In this document: one piece after another, positions 5,921 to 8,326 of the stretch
How positions within the stretch are numbered: the stretch's first letter is position 1
Layout of the letters: each line of letters begins with the position of its first letter
NCBI GenBank assembly: GCA_009692985.1
Contig: SHYF01000066.1
Coordinates: forward strand, 1 to 8,326
DNA from: Dehalococcoidia bacterium
GTDB taxonomy: Bacteria; Chloroflexota; Dehalococcoidia; Lucifugimonadales; SHYF01
Length of the DNA stretch: 8,326 nucleotides
Direction of reading: 5' to 3'
Position numbers and translations under genes: made by a program
The notes under the pieces: model-generated
What the model saw: the letters and a program-made list of their open reading frames with translations, nothing else
Databases searched by the model: none
Told to the model about the DNA's origin: nothing

Positions 5921-8125
5921 ATGTCATTGTCACCTCATACGGATAGCCAAGTAAACAAAGGCCTTCTCCTTGCCATCAAGCTGGGGGCTCTACTGATTTT
6001 GCTAACGCCTCTGGTGGTCACCCAGAGCACACTTTTCCCTTACGTGGTGGGCAAATCCACATATTCTCGCGCCCTGATCGAAATCGCTCTGGCCTGCTGG
6101 ATTGCTCTGGCCCTGCGGCAGCCTAGCTACAGGCCCCAACGTTCATTGGTCTTGTGGCTCTTTGGCATCTACCTCGTGGGCAGTTTTGTCGCCGCTCTCG
6201 TAGGCGTCAGCTTCCAGCGTAGCTTCTGGGGCGACTACCGACGCATGGGTGGCGTCTTTGACCTGGCCCACTGGGTTGCCCTTGCTATCATGCTGGCCAG
6301 CGTGTTCAAACAGCAGAGGGATTGGCACTGGCTCCTCAACTCTAACCTGGGCCTAAGCCTGGTGGTTGCCCTGCTGGGACTGGCCCAACACTACAGGATT
6401 CCAGTATTTGATTCGGTCCCCTGGTACTTGCGCACCACGGCGGCCGCGAACTTTGGCCGCGTGGACATCACCTTTGGCAACGCCACATACGTAGGCGCTT
6501 ACATGCTGGTCAACGTCTTCCTGGCGCTGGGGTTCCTCGCCGGGTCCGCCAGGCCGTTGCCCCAGCAGGCCCGCCGCCAGACCGGCAGAGATAGGCGAGG
6601 CCGAAGGGGCCGTGAAAGGCAGGCCATGCCGCCAATGTGGCCGTGGTGGGCCTTCTGGACTGCGACGGCGCTCCTTGACCTCTGGGTGCTAACGTTGAGC
6701 GGTACGCGCGGCGCTGTTGTGGGCCTGGTAGCAGGGCTTATCGTCGCCGGCATTGGCTACCTGGTATGGGGACGCCGCGCCAGGATGAAGCTGCTGGTTG
6801 GTACGCTCATCGCTGTACCCATCCTTCTCGCCGTGGCCTTGCCCTTGTGGCGTGATACTCTCCTCTTCAAAAATCTGGCCCGCTCCAATGTGACAGCGGA
6901 ACGGTTCCAAAGGCTGCTTGACCAGGGGTCGAAGGACGCGTCCATCACCTCCAGGTTCAGCACTACCAAAGCGGGGATCAGGGCTTTTTCCCGCGCTCCA
7001 ATATTCGGGTGGGGGCCGGAAAACTTTGCCGTGGCATTTGACCGGTATGCCAACACTCAAGAGACCTCTCTCCAATCTCAGCTTGCTGACCAGGCGCACA
7101 ATAAGCCTGTGGAGGAGCTGGTGACAAAAGGCATCGTGGGCTTCGCCGCCTACACTATCCTTCTTGGCTGGATGATCTGGGTGCTTATCCGTGTCGTTCG
7201 AAGAGAGCAGGAAGGACGCCCCTTCACCATTCTCCTGGGAGCCGGGTTGATTGCTTACGTGGTCCAGGACCTCTTCCTGTTTGATACACCAGGAACTTTT
7301 CTCCAGTTCATCTTGTTACTTGGGTGGGTGGCAAGCGCAGAGGCACCTATGGCTGCCCAGCCCACCACGGCCAAAGGGACGAGGAGAGCCGTCCAATCAC
7401 CTGACCCTGGTCGGGCCAAGGAGCGCAGCATTCTTGCTGGCGGCATCGTTTCACCCTGGATGCAATGGGCCGCCACTGTGGCCGTCTTCCTGCTGGGAGT
7501 GGCATCCCTGTATCTATTCGTCTACCGGCCATACCGGGCGGCGCAGCTCATGCCTGTGCAAAGCGCCAGCGTTACAGAGTTCCTTGGGGAAGCGCAGCGT
7601 AGCTTCCAAACTTTCCCGCCGCTTGCCACTTTGGGCCGCCAGATTCTGTTCGATACCCTTGCCGAAAACTTGCTGCGTATTCCCAAGGAGCAACGAACCA
7701 GCATCCTCAACAAGCTGGAGTCTGATGCAAAAGCCGCCCTCCTGAGCGAGCCTCAGAACGCCCGCCTCCGCCTAGGGCTGGCCGAATTATATCAACTGTC
7801 CGAAGACCCATCCTACCTTCTATTGGCCCGAAGCCACGTGGATGCGGCTCAGAAGCTGGCGCCGCAACTCCTGGGTACTCTTACCGCGGCCATCGAGCAG
7901 GAGGCGGCGGAAGGGCAATACGCCCAGGCCCTTACCATGACTTTCCAGTACATGGGAAAGGATCCCGCCAGGCAGCGGGCGCTTAGCGACCTGATGAACC
8001 GACTCCAACGGCTTCTTGGCGCGCAAATAGGGGCCGAGGAATACCTTTGCCGGTGGGCAGGCAAAGATACCCTAACCCTGGAGGAGCGTGCAAACATCCA
8101 GTGCGACCAAAAGCCCACGTCCTGA
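5921..8125 (+). CDS. O-antigen ligase/polymerase (Wzy/WaaL-like) family membrane protein with TPR-like C-terminus
   Basis: A 734-residue integral membrane protein, probably of the superfamily that polymerises or transfers polyprenyl-linked glycans outside the cytoplasmic membrane. About 9 hydrophobic segments lie in residues 14-309. A large outer loop (about 310-402) follows, then three more segments (about 403-425, 434-452, 456-472) and a last one at 513-535. Family-like motifs are S260-G-T-R-G-A-V (259-266 region), GWGPENF (363-369) and H393-N-K-P-V-E-E-L-V-T-K-G-I-V-G, resembling the conserved His/Arg sites of WaaL and Wzy. A basic cytoplasmic loop (217-233) is Arg-rich. The final 200 residues are soluble, helical and TPR-like (for example 598-648). 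The ATG has no Shine-Dalgarno; an in-frame TGA at 5879-5881 rules out a longer protein. Chloroflexota generally lack LPS, so a surface polysaccharide or protein-glycosylation substrate is more likely than O-antigen. The acceptor is unknown and no glycosyltransferase lies nearby. Confidence 0.8.
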   Translation: MSLSPHTDSQVNKGLLLAIKLGALLILLTPLVVTQSTLFPYVVGKSTYSRALIEIALACWIALALRQPSYRPQRSLVLWLFGIYLVGSFVAALVGVSFQRSFWGDYRRMGGVFDLAHWVALAIMLASVFKQQRDWHWLLNSNLGLSLVVALLGLAQHYRIPVFDSVPWYLRTTAAANFGRVDITFGNATYVGAYMLVNVFLALGFLAGSARPLPQQARRQTGRDRRGRRGRERQAMPPMWPWWAFWTATALLDLWVLTLSGTRGAVVGLVAGLIVAGIGYLVWGRRARMKLLVGTLIAVPILLAVALPLWRDTLLFKNLARSNVTAERFQRLLDQGSKDASITSRFSTTKAGIRAFSRAPIFGWGPENFAVAFDRYANTQETSLQSQLADQAHNKPVEELVTKGIVGFAAYTILLGWMIWVLIRVVRREQEGRPFTILLGAGLIAYVVQDLFLFDTPGTFLQFILLLGWVASAEAPMAAQPTTAKGTRRAVQSPDPGRAKERSILAGGIVSPWMQWAATVAVFLLGVASLYLFVYRPYRAAQLMPVQSASVTEFLGEAQRSFQTFPPLATLGRQILFDTLAENLLRIPKEQRTSILNKLESDAKAALLSEPQNARLRLGLAELYQLSEDPSYLLLARSHVDAAQKLAPQLLGTLTAAIEQEAAEGQYAQALTMTFQYMGKDPARQRALSDLMNRLQRLLGAQIGAEEYLCRWAGKDTLTLEERANIQCDQKPTS

Positions 8126-8145
8126 AAAGGAACGTGGGCTTTTGG
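8107..8145 (+). terminator. Rho-independent terminator overlapping the membrane-protein stop codon
   Basis: CCAAAAGCCCACGT (8107-8120) pairs perfectly over 14 bp with ACGTGGGCTTTTGG (8132-8145). The 11-nt loop (8121-8131) contains the TGA stop (8123-8125). The GC-rich core GCCCACGT/ACGTGGGC is followed by TTTT (8140-8143), as expected for intrinsic termination. The flanking A and T runs make it usable in either direction. The last codons of the gene are thus part of the hairpin. Confidence 0.85.
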
Positions 8146-8326
8146 AAATTGCCGTTGGTTCAGAAACTATAGCAGGCTACGGAAAAACCCCTTCGACCAT
8201 CCCCCTTACCCCCTTCCTTGCCAGGAAGGGGGTAAGGGGGATGGTCGAAGGGGTTTTTCCGTAGCCTGCTATAGTTTCTGAACCAACGGCAATTTCCAAA
8301 AGCCCACGTTCCTTTTCAGGACGTGG
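8115..8326. repeat. Large palindrome at window end (104-bp arms, 4-nt centre)
   Basis: Bases 8115-8218 are the exact reverse complement of 8223-8326, with the centre TGCC at 8219-8222. I checked the pairing base by base from both ends. The left arm includes the last codons and stop of the membrane-protein gene and most of its terminator. The right arm stops at the edge of the window. The central part (about 8181-8260, with runs of CCCCCTTA and CCCCCTTC) looks like a palindromic intergenic repeat of the REP/MITE kind. The outer part being equally perfect, and containing coding sequence, suggests an assembly or amplification fold-back starting at that repeat. Confidence 0.95.

Noticed and set aside
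8223..8326. Right arm of the palindrome as a second gene end or independent terminator
   Set aside because: It is an exact reverse copy of the left arm, so it offers no independent evidence for another gene.

Overview
The window looks like a fragment of a bacterial chromosome, probably a metagenomic contig, from the phylum Chloroflexota. The class Dehalococcoidia or a relative is my best guess. This is inferred from the gene order rpsO-pnp-dapB-asd-dapA, which I recall from Dehalococcoides-like genomes, and from the style of the proteins; no database search was run. Coding density is high, and all but one of the genes lie on the minus strand.

Layout: from about 5800 leftwards runs one apparent minus-strand operon. 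A sigma70-like promoter (5771-5800) is followed by rpsO (ribosomal protein S15), a 16-bp hairpin over the rpsO stop codon, pnp (polynucleotide phosphorylase), dapB, asd and dapA. The last gene, which runs off the left edge, is a small SelT/SelW/SelH (Rdx) family protein. Its reading frame contains a TGA exactly where the family carries Cys or selenocysteine (C-x-x-U). A small hairpin with GG in its loop follows about 20 nt downstream, as expected for a bacterial SECIS. This probable selenoprotein is invisible to standard ORF calling and is the most interesting item in the window.

asd, dapA and dapB encode three consecutive steps from aspartyl phosphate through aspartate semialdehyde to tetrahydrodipicolinate, the shared route to lysine and meso-diaminopimelate. 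rpsO and pnp are the familiar translation and RNA-decay pair. Gaps within the minus-strand operon are 15-70 nt.

Divergently transcribed from rpsO (plus strand, 5921-8125) is a large membrane protein of the O-antigen ligase/polymerase (Wzy/WaaL) superfamily with a soluble, TPR-like C-terminal region. It ends inside a strong intrinsic terminator hairpin.

The right end (8115-8326) is an almost perfect palindrome: 104-bp arms around a 4-nt centre, reaching the last base of the window and including the last codons of the membrane-protein gene. The centre may be a genuine palindromic intergenic repeat, but exact symmetry up to the edge suggests an assembly fold-back.
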